NCBI GenBank assembly: GCA_009192285.1
Contig: CM018603.1
Location: 1,273,304-1,337,303 of the forward strand
DNA from: Morchella semilibera
Lineage: Eukaryota; Ascomycota; Pezizomycetes; Pezizales; Morchellaceae
DNA: 64,000 bases
Direction: 5' to 3'
Shown: positions 1 through 12,584 of the stretch, piece by piece
Layout of the letters: every line of letters begins with the position of its first letter
How positions within the stretch are numbered: the stretch's first letter is position 1
Made by a program: the position numbers and the translations under genes
Notes under the pieces: generated by a model
Seen by the model: only the letters and a program-made list of their open reading frames with translations
The model's database searches: none
Told to the model about the DNA's origin: nothing

Positions 1-2714
1 AACAAAACGTTACCGAGTGCGCGATCGTGAATCGGCAGAATAATTCCCGTCTGTTCCCGCTCGGCCTTCCAATTCCTTTTTTTTATTTTTATTTTTTTTC
101 CCCTTGGGCGGGCGGCGGTCTGAATTTTTTGTCTGAATTTTTTTTTCCCCATTTTTTGCTTTTTGCTGATGTGCTCTCGTATCATGTTGTGCTAGGTTTA
201 GACAGGCCTTTGACTCGCCTAGCACGTGTATGCTTATGCGGATGGATGCGTGCTTGCCATGTTTTTTTTGCCATGCTTTGTTAAGTCTAATCTTGGTAAC
301 TACTAATCCTTTGTAGCGGTTCTGCGCGCCCCTTTATGCTGGGGCCTTGTTCGAAAGTGGTTGTCGCATGTTCCGAAATTCCTGAACGAACCAAAAAGTA
401 CTAATTTTCATTTGCCCTTTTGTAGATTTTGCGATTTACTCGTTCACGCTGTCTGTGCAATTCCTACTGGAAATCAACTATGACTTCAAGACATTTGACG
501 TAGGCAGTTCTGAGAAGACAAGTATCCCCCTTACCTTCCTTTGTAACAGAGTGGAAGCGTCTCATGTGGACTCCAAATAAAGGTCTTAGTGTGTTTGGAA
601 CCACAAATTTTTGCTGCCCGGGCATCACCGATTCTATAAGCGCACAGACAAATCAAACATAATGGGTACGAAGTACGAATAAATGAATTCAGTTGCGACA
701 TGTATAGGAAATCTCATCACGGGAAAGAATTCTGCGGCGCGGCGGAAACATTTCGGTGACTATTATTTGGCGACTGAGGCTTCGTGACTAAAGAAGCCTT
801 AAGAGATGAGTTAGTTGGTAGGTTGTTGGAACACTCACTTTATGCCATGCTATTATACAGTCTCGATATGGGCGAATGTATTCTGAATATGTGATTTGTG
901 AGTTGTGGAAGACCACTATTACACCTTCTTGATTTTGTTTTATGGATAGGGAAACCACATGTGCACTTATTACAAGCCTTTTTGACTGAACTGAGATGGG
1001 CACATCTGCATAGGTAAGTTCTTCTAGAAGTAGAAGAAAAAGACCACCTGGAGGTCAAAATCTAGGTAGCTGGATCAAGCTTCGATACACCCCAATTTTA
1101 GCTTCTCAGAATTGCATGGTCTTGCTCACCATCAACGAATTGGGAAGATGTTCTTTCACCCTCTCACCCTCATAAAAACCGGGTCATTTTTTTTTTGTTT
1201 CAAAAGGGTGCACCTTGCTTGATTCAAAACAGGATATACCACTACCAATTCCGGTATCCCATGTGCACCAGTAAGGGGAATAGGTTCCCAGGCCCGTGTG
1301 GATGGTTGTTTGCATTATCCGGAGCGAGCCGTTAAATAGTTGAGAATGGGCGTTAAGGTCACCGGCCCCTGTAGAACGGTCCCCGGCAGTGGTCTCCGTT
1401 CTCGGGAGGAGAATAATGATGTGTAGGTCTGCTATGAAGAAGAGGAGACGCTCTCAAATCGGCTCGTGGAGCACTTGAAGTAAGGGCTTTGAGGGAATGA
1501 GCCGATCCAATCAAGAAAGGGTTCAATAACGTGGATGTGTATGTAGGTAGTGTAGAAGTTGCTTTTGATTTGGGGGGGGGGGGGAGTGGGGCTAGCTAGT
1601 TTACAGGTCGACTGCTCTTGTTGCTTGAAAACATTACAGGCAACAGGATGAGAATACTCCAGCTATAACGCTAGCTTTGTCAGTTTTATGAGTATAATTT
1701 AGGTGAATGACGAAGTTCTGAATAGAGAAGTCTATTTCTGGGATCATTAACCTATCAAGTAGGTATGTATGTAGTCACCATCACCGTCACCGCCATGCAA
1801 AACGACACACACACACACACACACACACACACAACACATACACACTTGTAGAGCATGGTATGTAGGTACATAGTTCTCTCCCACCATCACACAAAACCAC
1901 CAGGGGCAGGGCAGGGCAGGGCTGGGACCAGGACAAGGGCTAGGACCGGGACATGGCCAGGAGTGAATGCATGTGGGACCCACTAGCGGTAGCCCCTCCA
2001 CCGCCGGGGCAGGAAGGAAAGCCTTGTGCGCTTGTAGATTATGGATTGCCCATCTGCGCAGGTCCTTTAACTCACTAGGCTGGGGGGGGGGGGGGGTTTC
2101 TCCCGCCTTTCCCTTTGCTACATACTTCTACTGCTCCACCGCCCCCGCAAGTCGTCGCCATCGCCACGTGGTTCTGATCGTTTATCTTCAAACTTGCATC
2201 CCAAGTGAGTCTCAACAAAAACCCTCGTCTTCCCCCGTCGAGAAGGAGAAGAAGCATCTTGGTTATTGTTCTTCGAAACCTGCCTTGTAGAGATAGCACA
2301 ACCACCACAACTACTAACCAGCCCCAGACACCCACCACACAAACCCTCCCACACTCTACATTTCTCACACTCATCGCTACAACTCATCTCCTTCTCAACA
2401 CCACCAGCCCATTCACTCACTCTCCTCTTTCATCACTCACTCACTCGCTCACCAACTAGAAGTAATTACTTAAATATCTCACCCCGCCAAAAATATCAAC
2501 CATAGCTGCCGGACACAGAGCCTCGCTTTCAGTTCGAGATTCATTGCTCTCGTTCAACTTCTTCAACGACACTGGTCACAGAAAACTGAGGAACTCTTCC
2601 ACAGAGTCTCTCCTAGAGTCGCGAGATTCATCCGCCAACCTGGCGAAACTCGCAAAGCCGATCTCCTCTACTGAAGGATCCAACGCAGTAACAATTACTC
2701 ACCCTACAAGCAAG
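1..2714. other. Long non-coding stretch upstream of the RGS gene
   Basis: I see no convincing gene here; the open frames are short and low-complexity. The stretch holds a T-rich tract near the left edge, an (AC)14 microsatellite at 1805-1833, two poly-G runs (about 1571-1584 and 2082-2096), and a C/A/T-rich tract at 2290-2460. The last is typical of a fungal promoter or 5' leader. Codons in frame with the RGS gene stay open from about 2466 to the ATG at 2715, so an extra upstream coding exon of that gene may reach into this stretch. Confidence 0.5.
1805..1833. repeat. (AC)14 microsatellite
   Basis: Uninterrupted AC dinucleotide array read directly from the sequence, upstream of the RGS regulator. 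Confidence 0.95.
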
Positions 2715-4685
2715 ATGCATCAAACTAGTTCCAGGTTACTCCGAATGACGAACGATGACCGGCCATTCACAAGGGTAAGTTCTTGCTCCCCCCCCCTTTG
2801 CTCCCGCTGAGCTCATTATATCCATCATACCATTGACAACTCTATTCAACGCTAATTAAGGCGTTTCGAGAACAGGATTTCAAGGATCTATTTTCCACCC
2901 TTATGGTCAGTCTTCCACTGAACACACACCGGGTTCGTTTTAAGACCTACCAGTTCTCGTTCACCTCAGAGGAGGCTATCAACAATCTCGGCTCCCTGAA
3001 GTTTTCCCAATCTAATCGGATGCCGGATCCCAAGGATCCATCTCGGATTGTCACCACAACAACGACAACAACATTCTCGATGGCTAAGGAAATGGCTCGC
3101 TCCGTGTGTCAGAGGTTCATGGATGCCCGATTTATCGAGCTTGCTGATTCAAGACCGGTTCACTACTTTCCTCTAAAGGGTTCCTTATGGCAGTTGACTC
3201 CAAAGGGAATTCATGTCCTGGAAAGGTTCTGCCAACGCAATGGGATCCAACAGGAGCATGTTGTTAGACTATTGCAGTCGCCATACAATACTATGCGTCT
3301 GGTTATTCTCGAGAGAGACTCTCAAACCGACAGGTTATCACAGGACAAGACTACCACAGAGGTCATCTTTAGACGGTTTGCCGGACCTACTCCCAACATT
3401 AAGACCCACGTGTCTATCTCGGACTCGGACTCGGTATCGGAGTATCATGATGGGATTACGGGCGTACGGCTAGCCGAAACGCGGAGGATTTATGACAGAG
3501 TGATTAGGAATTCCTTCACTGGGAAGTGTGCAGTGGATTGGTTGCTGGATTGCTGTACCACTGTGGAGGCGCGTGAAACCAACGAAATCGCAAGGCTTTT
3601 CATTCACCATGGTCTTATCCAGTCTGTGTTAGAGGACAAGGTCTATATTCAACAAAACCCCGAAGCAGGCCAATTCCAGCCTACCAAGAATGCAATTTAT
3701 GTATTCACGGACAAGGGTAAAAGGATTGCAGGATGGATTGAGTCGGACAGGTTGAGCCTGCAGAGCGGAGAGAGAAATACAGATGGCACACAAAGAGCGA
3801 GATCAAACGTAAGAGCGAGGGATGAACAGTCGCCGAGAGGTATGCTACCCTAGTGCCATAACGAAGGGAATTCGGGTTCTGACAGTGACATAGACCAGCG
3901 GGAAACTAACACGACTCGGCTAACTGCTATCCTGAACGACCCTGCCCTACGGTTGTTGTACCGCGAATTCCTCCGGGAAACTCTTTGCGAAGAGAATCTG
4001 TCCTTTTACCTCGATGTTCAGGATTTCAATCACAACTTCCATGCTATTGACCCCTCGAAACCGGATGCTGTACGTGAAACGTTAGCCGCTGCTTATAGTA
4101 TGTTACACTATCCAGTTGAAATTTACCCCCTTTTACATTTTACCCCCACCACGCGTTCAGCATTCATTTTTAGTGATTGCTTTATTCAGTCCTAAACTGG
4201 ATAGCACCATAGGCTATTCGCCATTTTATTCAGGGTTTTCTAGGTTATATGAATAATTAGCTAATTACCCTTTGTTTAGGTCTCTATAACGCGTTCTTGG
4301 CACCGGGCTCCCCCTGCGAGCTTAACATCGACCACACCCTACGTCAGGACATGGCATCGCGCATGACTAGGGCAGTTGCAAAAGACGATGAGGCTATGTA
4401 TAGTAGTTTGAAAGATGTGCAGATCCTGTTCGACAGGGCACAGCAACAAGTGTTCAAACTTATGGCAGGAGTAAGTTTCACAAATTTCAGGGTTGATTCG
4501 TGACTTGTTTACTGATTATCTTATAATAGGACTCGGTACCAAAGTTCATTCGCACCCACAGGTACATGGAGGTTGCAGGTGACATCCTCGATGATGAGCG
4601 AAACGCTCTTTCTGGTGGAGTTCCTGAGAGGACATTGAGTCGATCAGCCAGACACCCTTCCGGAAATGGTGATGTCCCTAGATGA
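2715..4685 (+). CDS. flbA: Regulator of G-protein signalling with two DEP domains (FlbA/Sst2 type)
   Basis: GTPase-activating regulator of a heterotrimeric G-protein alpha subunit; FlbA (Aspergillus) and Sst2 (yeast) relatives turn off growth or pheromone signalling. I read five exons: 2715-2774, 2876-3808, 3854-4097, 4280-4470 and 4530-4685, giving 527 residues. The N-terminus (MHQTSSRLLRMTNDDRPFT) joins a first DEP module (about 20-145) holding the run SLKFSQSNRMPDPKDPSRIV. A second DEP module lies at about 205-290, and an RGS box at about 348-505 (YREFLRETLCEENLSFYL). Intron 2 is a 45-nt GTAAGA..CTAG intron that is a multiple of three, with its only in-frame stop at the 3' splice site. Without splicing the gene looks broken between the DEP and RGS parts. 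The first in-frame ATG is 2715, but the frame is open upstream to about 2466 and FlbA proteins usually have a longer N-terminus, so a first exon may be missing. Confidence 0.9.
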
Positions 4686-7600
4686 CCCTCTAGACATTGG
4701 ATTTTAATTTTCGTTTCATCTGCTTCTTCTGTCTATTTTGAAAACTCGCTCAAGCGAGAGCTTTAATTAATATTCCTCTTTCCTTTATAGTCTCTCAGGG
4801 TGAGAATTTTCTAGGCTTTTCTCTTTTTTTTTCCTTTCACTCCCCCTTTTTTTCCCCCTTCTTTTTTTTTTTTTTTTTTTTTTTAAATCTATCTTCATTT
4901 GAAACAATTCTCTCCTGGGATTTTAGGGTCATTCCGGAGTTCTTGGGTCATCATTTATCATCATTTATCATCATTTATCATCATCATCACCGTTCATCAT
5001 CATCTATCATTGGTTGTTGTGGTTATCATACTCTCCTATGTCTCATGCCTCACGATTCCTTCTAGTAGCATATCGGATTTGCTTCGCGTCCACCATCTTT
5101 ACGAGCGTTCGGCGCAGTTCTTTACCTCATCCCCTTTCTCTATATTGTCTCTCATTTATTTGCTCATCCTAAGCGGTCGTTATATGATGTATCAATGAAC
5201 TCTTAGACCTTGTGCTTACCCCTTGCCTAAGAGTTTTATGTTTGTATCTGTGTTTTTGTGTTGTGCTGGTGTATATGTGTATCAAATTAGAAGGTGGAGT
5301 GATTGGTTTGTAGCGGGAGCGCGAGCAGGGACTGTGATCGAGGGGCCTTATGAATTTTTCTTTATACTCTATGTGCAAAAACAACGGTTGGGGAAGGGAA
5401 AGTTGGGTTAATAATAGAGGACATACCATTTTCCTTATTCATTGCGATTATCTTAATATGTTTACAGTGACGTGATGAAGTACTTGGGCCTGGTGGTTTC
5501 CTTGAGTATCTCATCTCGTTGTACCTGAGTGATGCCTCGAAGGGAGGAAAACCTTTAGGAACGTCATAGTACATGTGGTAGATCCTTTTACTAGGTCTAT
5601 AGGCCCTCACTGGCCAGTTTGCATCCATAGGTAGTATAATTCTCCAGCCGGGGAACATCTCCGGGCAGTCATCTTAGAGACAGTAACTAGTGTGATTTGT
5701 AGGCCAAAGTAAAAGAAGCAGAAGGGAGGTCAAGGTTCGATCCCTGGTCCCCCTAGTCCCCATTTTATTTTTCTGGACCTGACTACTACGTTGGGTAACT
5801 GCTAAGCGTTCCGTGGATATGCAGCTGAGAAAGTTTTCTACCCCTTCGTATCTTTCAACAGATCGAGGTAAAGGATTGATTTCTAGGTTGTGAATGGAGC
5901 ATTTAGATAACCGGTTTCATATCATCGGTGATTTCTGGTGATCGTGTACCATTCCCCAAGAACTTGAGTTGACCCTGATTCAGAATACCAATGCCATTCC
6001 TGGAAAGATATTTGTCATTGAGTCGAGATTTCAATCATTAGCTCTAAAATAGTCATGCAGTTGTAAATATGTAGGTGGGGATTCTCCCTCTCCTTGCCTC
6101 TTTTTTATATTTTTTTTTCTCCCTTCTTTTTTTTTCTCTTCAATTGCGGGAATAAATAGATAGGGCTAGGGTAGAAGTGGTTGGCCTGGGCTCTCAACCA
6201 ATTAATCGTTAACACTAGCCGACGAAGCATTTGCGGGGCCGGGGCCGGGAAGCCACACCTTAGCGGGCTTCAGTGATAATGTGGGGGAGGGATCTCTGCG
6301 ACTTCACTCTCAACTTCATCGCATCTTCGGGCTCCGGACTATGTTCAAATTGTAAATTTATTTAAATTACAATTAAAACCCGATTATATATCGAGGTATC
6401 TCCAGCTCTATCCAGCTGTTGATTGCGGCAGGGGATGCACAAAATGTGGATGATAACTGCGCTGAGAAGCAGCAGCAGCAGCAGCAGCAGCAGGAAAACC
6501 TGCCTATAATCGGACTGCCCATAGCTTTTGACACTGCTTGTGTCTCCTAGGGCTTGCTTGATTACTGGCCCACAGAGCTCTTTCATGTCGGTGCGTTTGA
6601 GGTGTTTTTCTCCTTGGCTACCCATGGGGAAGTGTGGGGCTAGCCGCTGCCGTAACTCGTGAGAACTTAAGATTTCGAGGCTTATGTACTGTACTGATTG
6701 CAGGATGTTAGCACGCGGACAGTAACTCCGGGACCTCTCGGTATAAAACTAGTGATACTCGTATTTACGCTCCGGTAATTCGAGTCGGCGGAGAATAGGA
6801 GGGGGAGAAAAATAAAAAAAAAAAAAAAGAGGAGAGAGATCGAGTCGAGAGAGGATTATCAACGTCTATGGTGTACACAGCTTTGTTAAGAAAAATAGGG
6901 GTATGTGCACCATCAAAAAAAAAGCCCATGATATGTAGTTCTTTCTGAAATGGAGTGTAGGGTGAAATATTGAGCTGAATGCCTTCTGGTGGCACTGTGG
7001 GATTTTCATGTGTCAGTTTATTATGTAAAGGTGTCGCCTTTCCAGACATTAATGGGGGAGGTCTTGTTTCTGCGGTAACAATGGTGGGTGTTGGAGATTA
7101 CTAAACTAGGTATATTTTATGTCTATATACCCCTCCGGCTCCCCCCCTCCCCCATGCAGGGACCACGGAGTGACGGAGAGGCCGACACCGCCGTCTGGGG
7201 GCTGCTTGGCCAAGCTCCTCTTGTCACCTGTCATATCACCTGTCATATAGGGTTATTGGACGGAGGCTTAGAGTATCCTTGAATAGGCACCGGTGTCATC
7301 TACCTCGTATAATTTAGATGTACTATGGTGTTAAGGGTAAGTGAGCAGGTGTCTATATGCCATTAAAACAGGAAAAATAACAGCATAAGCCACACCGCCA
7401 GGTTCTACCCACTTACCCTTGACACTGTAATACACATCAGCGGCGAGCCAGTAAGAGGCTGTTAGCACATATGCACGAAAGACTTGGCTTGGTGAAACCG
7501 TTTCACGTTTCATGATTAAGCTTCTTCCGAAGATTCCAGCAGTCATCAAGCTGCGTAGAAGGTTCTGGCAGGCATGAGTGGTCAAATATGTGATTAATAA

Positions 7601-8605
7601 CTTAGCTAGCACATGCAAGATTATATGTTTTTCCCCCACGGCCGCTGCATAGTCCTGGGTCTACACCAGGTTTTTCTCGCCGAGGTTAAAATATGCGTGA
7701 GACTTCTTCTTTTCAATAGATATAGGTGGTAACGAGCCGTCCTTGGTGAGTACATCCGAGTATTACAGCCAGCAGTCCTACCAATACCTGTCTTAGCTTC
7801 AGAGATCAAAAATTACGGACAGATAACATTTCTGGTAAGGACCTGCATAGATATTGGGAATGGCTAGCTACATAGCTATAGGGGGTATGGTATAATCATA
7901 TCTATATTTATAAGCCTCATTACAATAACGTAGGTCAGTTCATTTTTACATGCAAAGCAATTAACGAAAAACCGATAGTATAACGTGCAAGATGTATGAA
8001 CGATGATCTCTGTGCACCAATCTGGGCACACGTGCGTATGGTTCTATTTATCTGTTTGTGTATCGCTGCGCTGCAAAGAGCCCTCCTACGTACGTCAAAA
8101 ACATGCAATGTCAAGCCATCAACGTCATTAATGCGTCTTCTGGTACTATATCTACTATAACAGCCGCACAGATGTGTTTTATATCAAAACCTCTCAACAT
8201 CTTCCCTAATACCAATAGGTACTGGACGCTGCAGGTTAAACTACGTTGGTTTCTCTACACTTTCAGTTGTACTGTTTTATACAATTAAATTTCTAGTATA
8301 GTGAAATGAAGAAAGTCGAGAGAGAGATAGTCAACCGGTCTTTCCAAAACGGAGAAGACATGCAGACCCTTAAAACAGAGTTGTATCCATATCCTGACTC
8401 CACCCCTCTTCGTAATCTCGATCTCAAATTCTCACTCGGTCATATTGCCAAGATTTCCACAACCCTAACCCAACCTATCCTCGCCAGCTGTTTATCACAA
8501 AAAAAAAAAAAAAAAAAAAGGCTCAACACCCACAAAGCTAAACACAAAACATCTCAACCTTTTCACCCACGACGACCTCACACGCTCGCACATAGTTTTC
8601 AGAAC
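4686..8605. other. Intergenic region of 3.9 kb without a recognisable gene
   Basis: A T22 run lies near 4863-4884 just after the RGS gene, followed by TCATCATT-type simple sequence around 4950-5000. An (AGC) trinucleotide repeat lies at 6468-6493 and an A-rich run near 6815. Short open frames at 7331-7639 and 7621-7809 on the minus strand have no family I recognise and no supporting splice structure. An A20 run at about 8500-8519 lies roughly 90 bp before the ORC4 start and is probably in its promoter or leader. Confidence 0.5.
6468..6493. repeat. (AGC)n trinucleotide microsatellite
   Basis: About eight AGC units in a row, read directly from the sequence, in an intergenic region. Confidence 0.9.
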
Positions 8606-11133
8606 ATGCCACAGAAACGTAAAGTTACCAGCACAGGAGAGAAAACACCCTCGTCGAAACGTGTTAGAATCGCTTCTGGGACACCCCCATTAACGCGTAC
8701 GCGATCCCCCGAGGCGGAGGAGGACAGGCCAGACGAGAGTGAGAATGCGCGAACCACACCACGGGTGCCGAGCGTAGGGGCTGGGGCGGGGGATGTTGGG
8801 GTAATCAAGAGGGGTCCGGGAAGACCAAGGAGGAATACATTAGAGACGTCGAACCAGAACCAGAACCAGACACCATCTACGCCCAAGGCCGGGGGAGCAG
8901 GGGGACGGCTGCGGAAGACATCCTCCACCGTGAGGAAAGGGAGATCAACTGTGGAGACAGAGGCGGAAGCCGATAAAGAAGTACCTCACGACGAGGTAGA
9001 AGTGGAAGGGGAAGGGGAGGATGCAGAGCTACCGCCTCCCGTCCCAATTGAAGACACGGACGACGTATTTGACCCCCCCTCCTCCGGAGATGAGCTCTCC
9101 CAGTCCCAACGCGTTAACCCGACCCCAAAGCGCCGGCCAAAGCCTAAAATCACCTACAAATCGCGACGGACCTCCCTCGGCGAAGCCGACAACGAAGAAG
9201 AAGAGGGAGAGGGAGACCCACTTACACGAACACCCCACATTACACGTTCCTCACCTATCAAAGTCGCCGCCAAGACTGTGGAGATCCCCACAACACCAGC
9301 GACAACAATAAAGCCGAGATCGAAGCCGCCGCGCGCACGGAAGAAGGATGCGCCTCGAGCTGATGCACCTCCAAGTTCCGTGGCGGAGGAGGTGACGCCG
9401 AGCGCTACTGTACGTGGGAACAGAATGAGCTACGGTAGTTTACATGAGACGGATGCGGAGGGAGAGGACGAAGATATAGAGGTTGATCTTAGAGCGGAAG
9501 AGGTAGATCCGGATGAGGATGTTGTGGGCGTCGATGGTAGGATTTCGGCGGCGCCGGCAACGGCGAAGAAGGACAAGGAGCGGGAGAAGACAAATAGAAG
9601 ACGGTCTATGCCGACACCTGCAAAGAAAACAGTAGTACTGGACGGTATGGAAGATCCCTTTGCGATCCCGGAGGAGCCAAGCCGGTCTCCTGAAAAGACT
9701 CAGAAACAAAAGAACGGCCCCCCGCAAAAGAAATTCGACCGGACCGCCATGAAAGCGCTTAAGAAAAACATCCTACCTAAATTGATGGGGAGAGAACGCG
9801 CAAAGCTTGTTGGTGTCGATGTGGAGGAATCACATGTCCGGAAACTTCTTGAGCAGACTGTTGTAGCTGGCGAGGGAAATTCTATGCTGATCATTGGCGC
9901 TCGTGGCAGTGGTAAAACAACTGTAAGAGAGCCCGTAATATGATCATTTCCGTACAAATTATGATATCAGGCCAATACATGAAGCTAACTAACACCGAAC
10001 AGCTCGTCGAAAGTGCAATCTCGGACCTGAAAGAACAGCATCCAAAAGACTTCCTCGTCGTACGTCTCAACGGCTTCCACCAGACCGACGACCGCATAGC
10101 TCTCCGTGAAATTTGGCGCCAACTTGGTGTTGAAATGGACCTTGATGCTGCCGATACCGGCAAAACCTCATTTGCCGACACGCTCTCCTCGATCCTCGCG
10201 CTTCTCTCGCACCCAGACGAGCTACAGAACTCTGAAGATGAAGCGGAGGACGCACCAGAGCAGCCCAAAGCGTCACTTAGTGTTATCTTCCTTCTTGAAG
10301 AGTTTGACCTCTTCACAACACATCCACGTCAAACACTATTGTACAACCTTTTTGACATCGCCCAATCCCGCAAAGCGCCCATCGCAGTAATTGGCACAAC
10401 CACACGAATCGACGTCACCAACACCCTCGAAAAACGTGTCAAGTCCCGTTTTTCCCACCGCACAGTACACCTGACTCCACCGCGTACCCTTGCCGCCTTT
10501 TGGGACATTGTCTGTGCCTCCCTCGCTGTCGACGCCGAGGTAACACACCGGAATCCGGTATTTGAGGAATGGAATAGCCACTTGGACAGCCTGTACAACA
10601 CACCCCAGTTCCAGTCACACCTCCGCCGCGTCTTTGCTCGATCTGCAGACACAAGAGCTTTCCTGAACTCGTGTATTCTCCCCGTTGCTGCCTTGTCAGA
10701 TGCCTGTGTCTTCCCGCCTGCCAGCGCCTTTGCTCCAACCCTCAGCGAGCCCGACAGCATATTATCCATTCTAGATGGGTTAACGGATCTTGAGCTAACG
10801 CTGCTTATTGCCGCCGCCCGCCTCGACATAGTCAGCGACACCGACACATGCAACTTTGCCATGGCCTACGACGAGTATGCAACGCTCGTCGGTGGTGTTA
10901 AGATCGCTGCTGCCGCTGCAGGGGTGGTAGCAGGAAGAGTGTGGGGTCGGGAGGTTGCTAGAGGCGCGTGGGAGAGGCTAGCTGGGTATGGACTACTGGC
11001 GGCCGTGGGGAAGGGCGGTTTTGAGGGGATGTGGAGGGTTGAGGTAGGACTAGGAGAGATTGGGGCTGTGGTGGAGAAGGGAGGGGCCGGGGCTGGGAGG
11101 GGCGCGCTGGGTAAATGGTGTAAAGAGGTTTAG
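8606..11133 (+). CDS. ORC4: Origin recognition complex subunit 4 with long AT-hook-bearing N-terminus
   Basis: AAA+ subunit of the nuclear origin recognition complex, which marks replication origins and loads MCM helicase. Two exons (8606-9922 and 10003-11133; intron GTAAGA..CAG with a CTAAC branch) give 815 residues. The first ~400 residues are charged, disordered and low-complexity. They contain a classic AT-hook core near residues 70-77 (RGPGRPRR) and other Arg/Lys/Pro patches. The AAA+ core follows: Walker A GARGSGKTT at 431-439, Walker B-like VIFLLEEFDLF near 532, an IGTTTRID sensor-1-like segment, and LEKRVKSRFSHR, an Orc4-type signature. The C-terminal third is a winged-helix-like region with an Ala/Gly-rich tail. 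The ATG at 8606 is chosen because upstream in-frame sequence contains the A20 run. The known precedent for AT-hooks in this subunit is fission yeast Orc4. Confidence 0.93.
8810..8833 (+). other. AT-hook DNA-binding motif in the ORC4 N-terminus
   Basis: The codons read RGPGRPRR, matching the AT-hook core (GRP flanked by basic residues). AT-hooks bind the minor groove of A/T-rich DNA. In fission yeast Orc4 an array of such motifs tethers ORC to AT-rich origins. Here I see one clear copy plus weaker Arg/Pro patches further on (KPRSKPPRARKK), so affinity may be modest. Confidence 0.75.
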
Positions 11134-11444
11134 GCATTAGGGATTAATTGTACGAGTATTTAATTATATATCTTTTCGTTTTGCGGCTTTTAGTTGTAGT
11201 TTTATTAGGTCTTAAGAGTATAATGGTATAATGACGGTTGGATCACACGATGTGAATAAATTAGGGGACAGCGGAGTCCGTCTGTACCCGGAGTTTTTTC
11301 CCTTCTTTTTTTCATTTCTTAATTGCAATTGACTACATGCTGTGCGGTCACACCGTGTAGAGGTCGCGTTTATAAAACTGCGGACGTCGCGTCTAGCTCC
11401 CACCCCACCCCACCACACCGCACCTCCCCTATCACCACCACCCA

Positions 11445-12584
11445 ATGCCAAGAGTCACACGCCAAACTGCAGCCTCCGCCGCCAAAGCTGTTCCCAGCAC
11501 AGCGGCGGCCCCGTCCCCCAGGCCAGCCAGGCCTCCCCGCGCCAAACTCACGGCCAGGGCCAAAGCTGGGCCGCACATATATACAGTGAGGTGCACAGCC
11601 GAGAACTGCTGCGGGAAGGACTTCAGCCGCAACAAGATGAAAGATGCAAGGGTGGCCATGATGAAGCATCTTTACCGCTATGGCCTTCACTCAATCAAGA
11701 GGGCAGAGGAGGGCTACGAGGAGATTAAAGAGGAGGGGGAAGAGAAGGATGCAAGAGGCCCGGGGGATAAGCGTCGGCAGAAAATAAAATTTGATGATGA
11801 GCACTTGAAAGCTTACAAGAAGGAGCTGGAAAAAGGCGACTATGATCGTATGTTATGTTTATTTATCTTTATGCGTACCTCCCAATTTCCTGGCGCTATC
11901 TAATCCATGATAATATATACAGACGAGTCTGAGGAGAGGAAGAAGGCGGATAGAGACCGAAAAGCGGTTGAGAGGCGTCTCAATAATGCTGGAATGAGGG
12001 GAAGGACCATGCCTAGTAAGAGTGCACCAATGAGAGGAAGGGCTATGCCTACTAGCAAGAATGCACCAATGGAAAATATCAAAGAGGAAAATCCAACCCC
12101 CTTCGACCGTGTCGCTCTCTTCCTTAGTAGTTATCGCCATGAGAGCTCCTCCTACAAGGGTTTTGACGGGCGTCTCATACAAAAGAACCTTGAACTAGTT
12201 TCTGCCGAGCCAACAAAAACTACTTTTGAATTAACAGTGTCAGAAAGATTCACCGATATTGATGGAAGTCTGCACACAGGAGCGGCATCGTTAATTCTTA
12301 ACGTTTGCACTACAATCACGATGATTGCGGGCGCTAAATCACCGTAAGTACTTATGCTTTGGACCAGCGTAGTGTAGCTAATACCATAAAGAGGAGTTAC
12401 CAGAAGTCTAAATGTCACATACATTCGACCTATTCTAGTAATGGAGGGATCAAGACTGATTATTGAGTCTGAAGTCGTTGCGGCGGAGGAGAGGGAGACA
12501 GTTATTCTAAGAGGCATCATAAAAGATAAACAGAGTGGAGAAGTGATTTGTACAGCGGAACACTTGAAGTATTTTACTATGTAG
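11445..12584 (+). CDS. Hotdog-fold (PaaI/ACOT13-like) thioesterase with an uncharacterised N-terminal extension
   Basis: Three exons (11445-11847, 11923-12343, 12392-12584) give 338 residues; introns are 75 nt (GTATGT..CAG) and 48 nt (GTAAGT..AAG). Residues ~215-338 look like an acyl-CoA thioesterase hotdog domain: FLSSYRHESSSYKGFDGRLI, then DIDGSLHTGAASLILN (family HGG-like position), then GVTRSLNVTYIRP and a beta-strand-rich end. Residues 1-134 are basic and Ala/Pro-rich, with a Cys/His cluster (VRCTAENCCGKDF then MMKHLYRYGLH) that could be a degenerate zinc-binding unit. Residues 135-210 are charged. I do not recognise this extension. Either it is a fusion, or the thioesterase starts internally (for example MENIKEENPTPF at ~12069) and the upstream exon is a separate gene. 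The gene is tandem with ORC4 (311 bp apart) and convergent with the Argonaute. Confidence 0.7.

Noticed and set aside
3840-3960. The RGS gene looked broken by an in-frame TAG at 3851-3853
   Set aside because: The stop lies exactly at the end of a 45-nt GTAAGA..CTAG intron in phase 0, so the gene is intact.
5640-5765. A tRNA-like B box (GGTTCGATCCC) near 5736
   Set aside because: The T-arm stem is imperfect and I find no D-arm, anticodon loop or matching acceptor stem; possibly a relic SINE, but not reportable as a tRNA.
7331-7809. Two overlapping minus-strand open frames (102 and 62 residues) with hydrophobic stretches
   Set aside because: No family recognised, no splice support, different frames; probably chance.
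8306-8605. Extension of the ORC4 frame upstream to 8306
   Set aside because: It includes an A20 run encoding a poly-Lys tract and unlikely composition; the ATG at 8606 is better.
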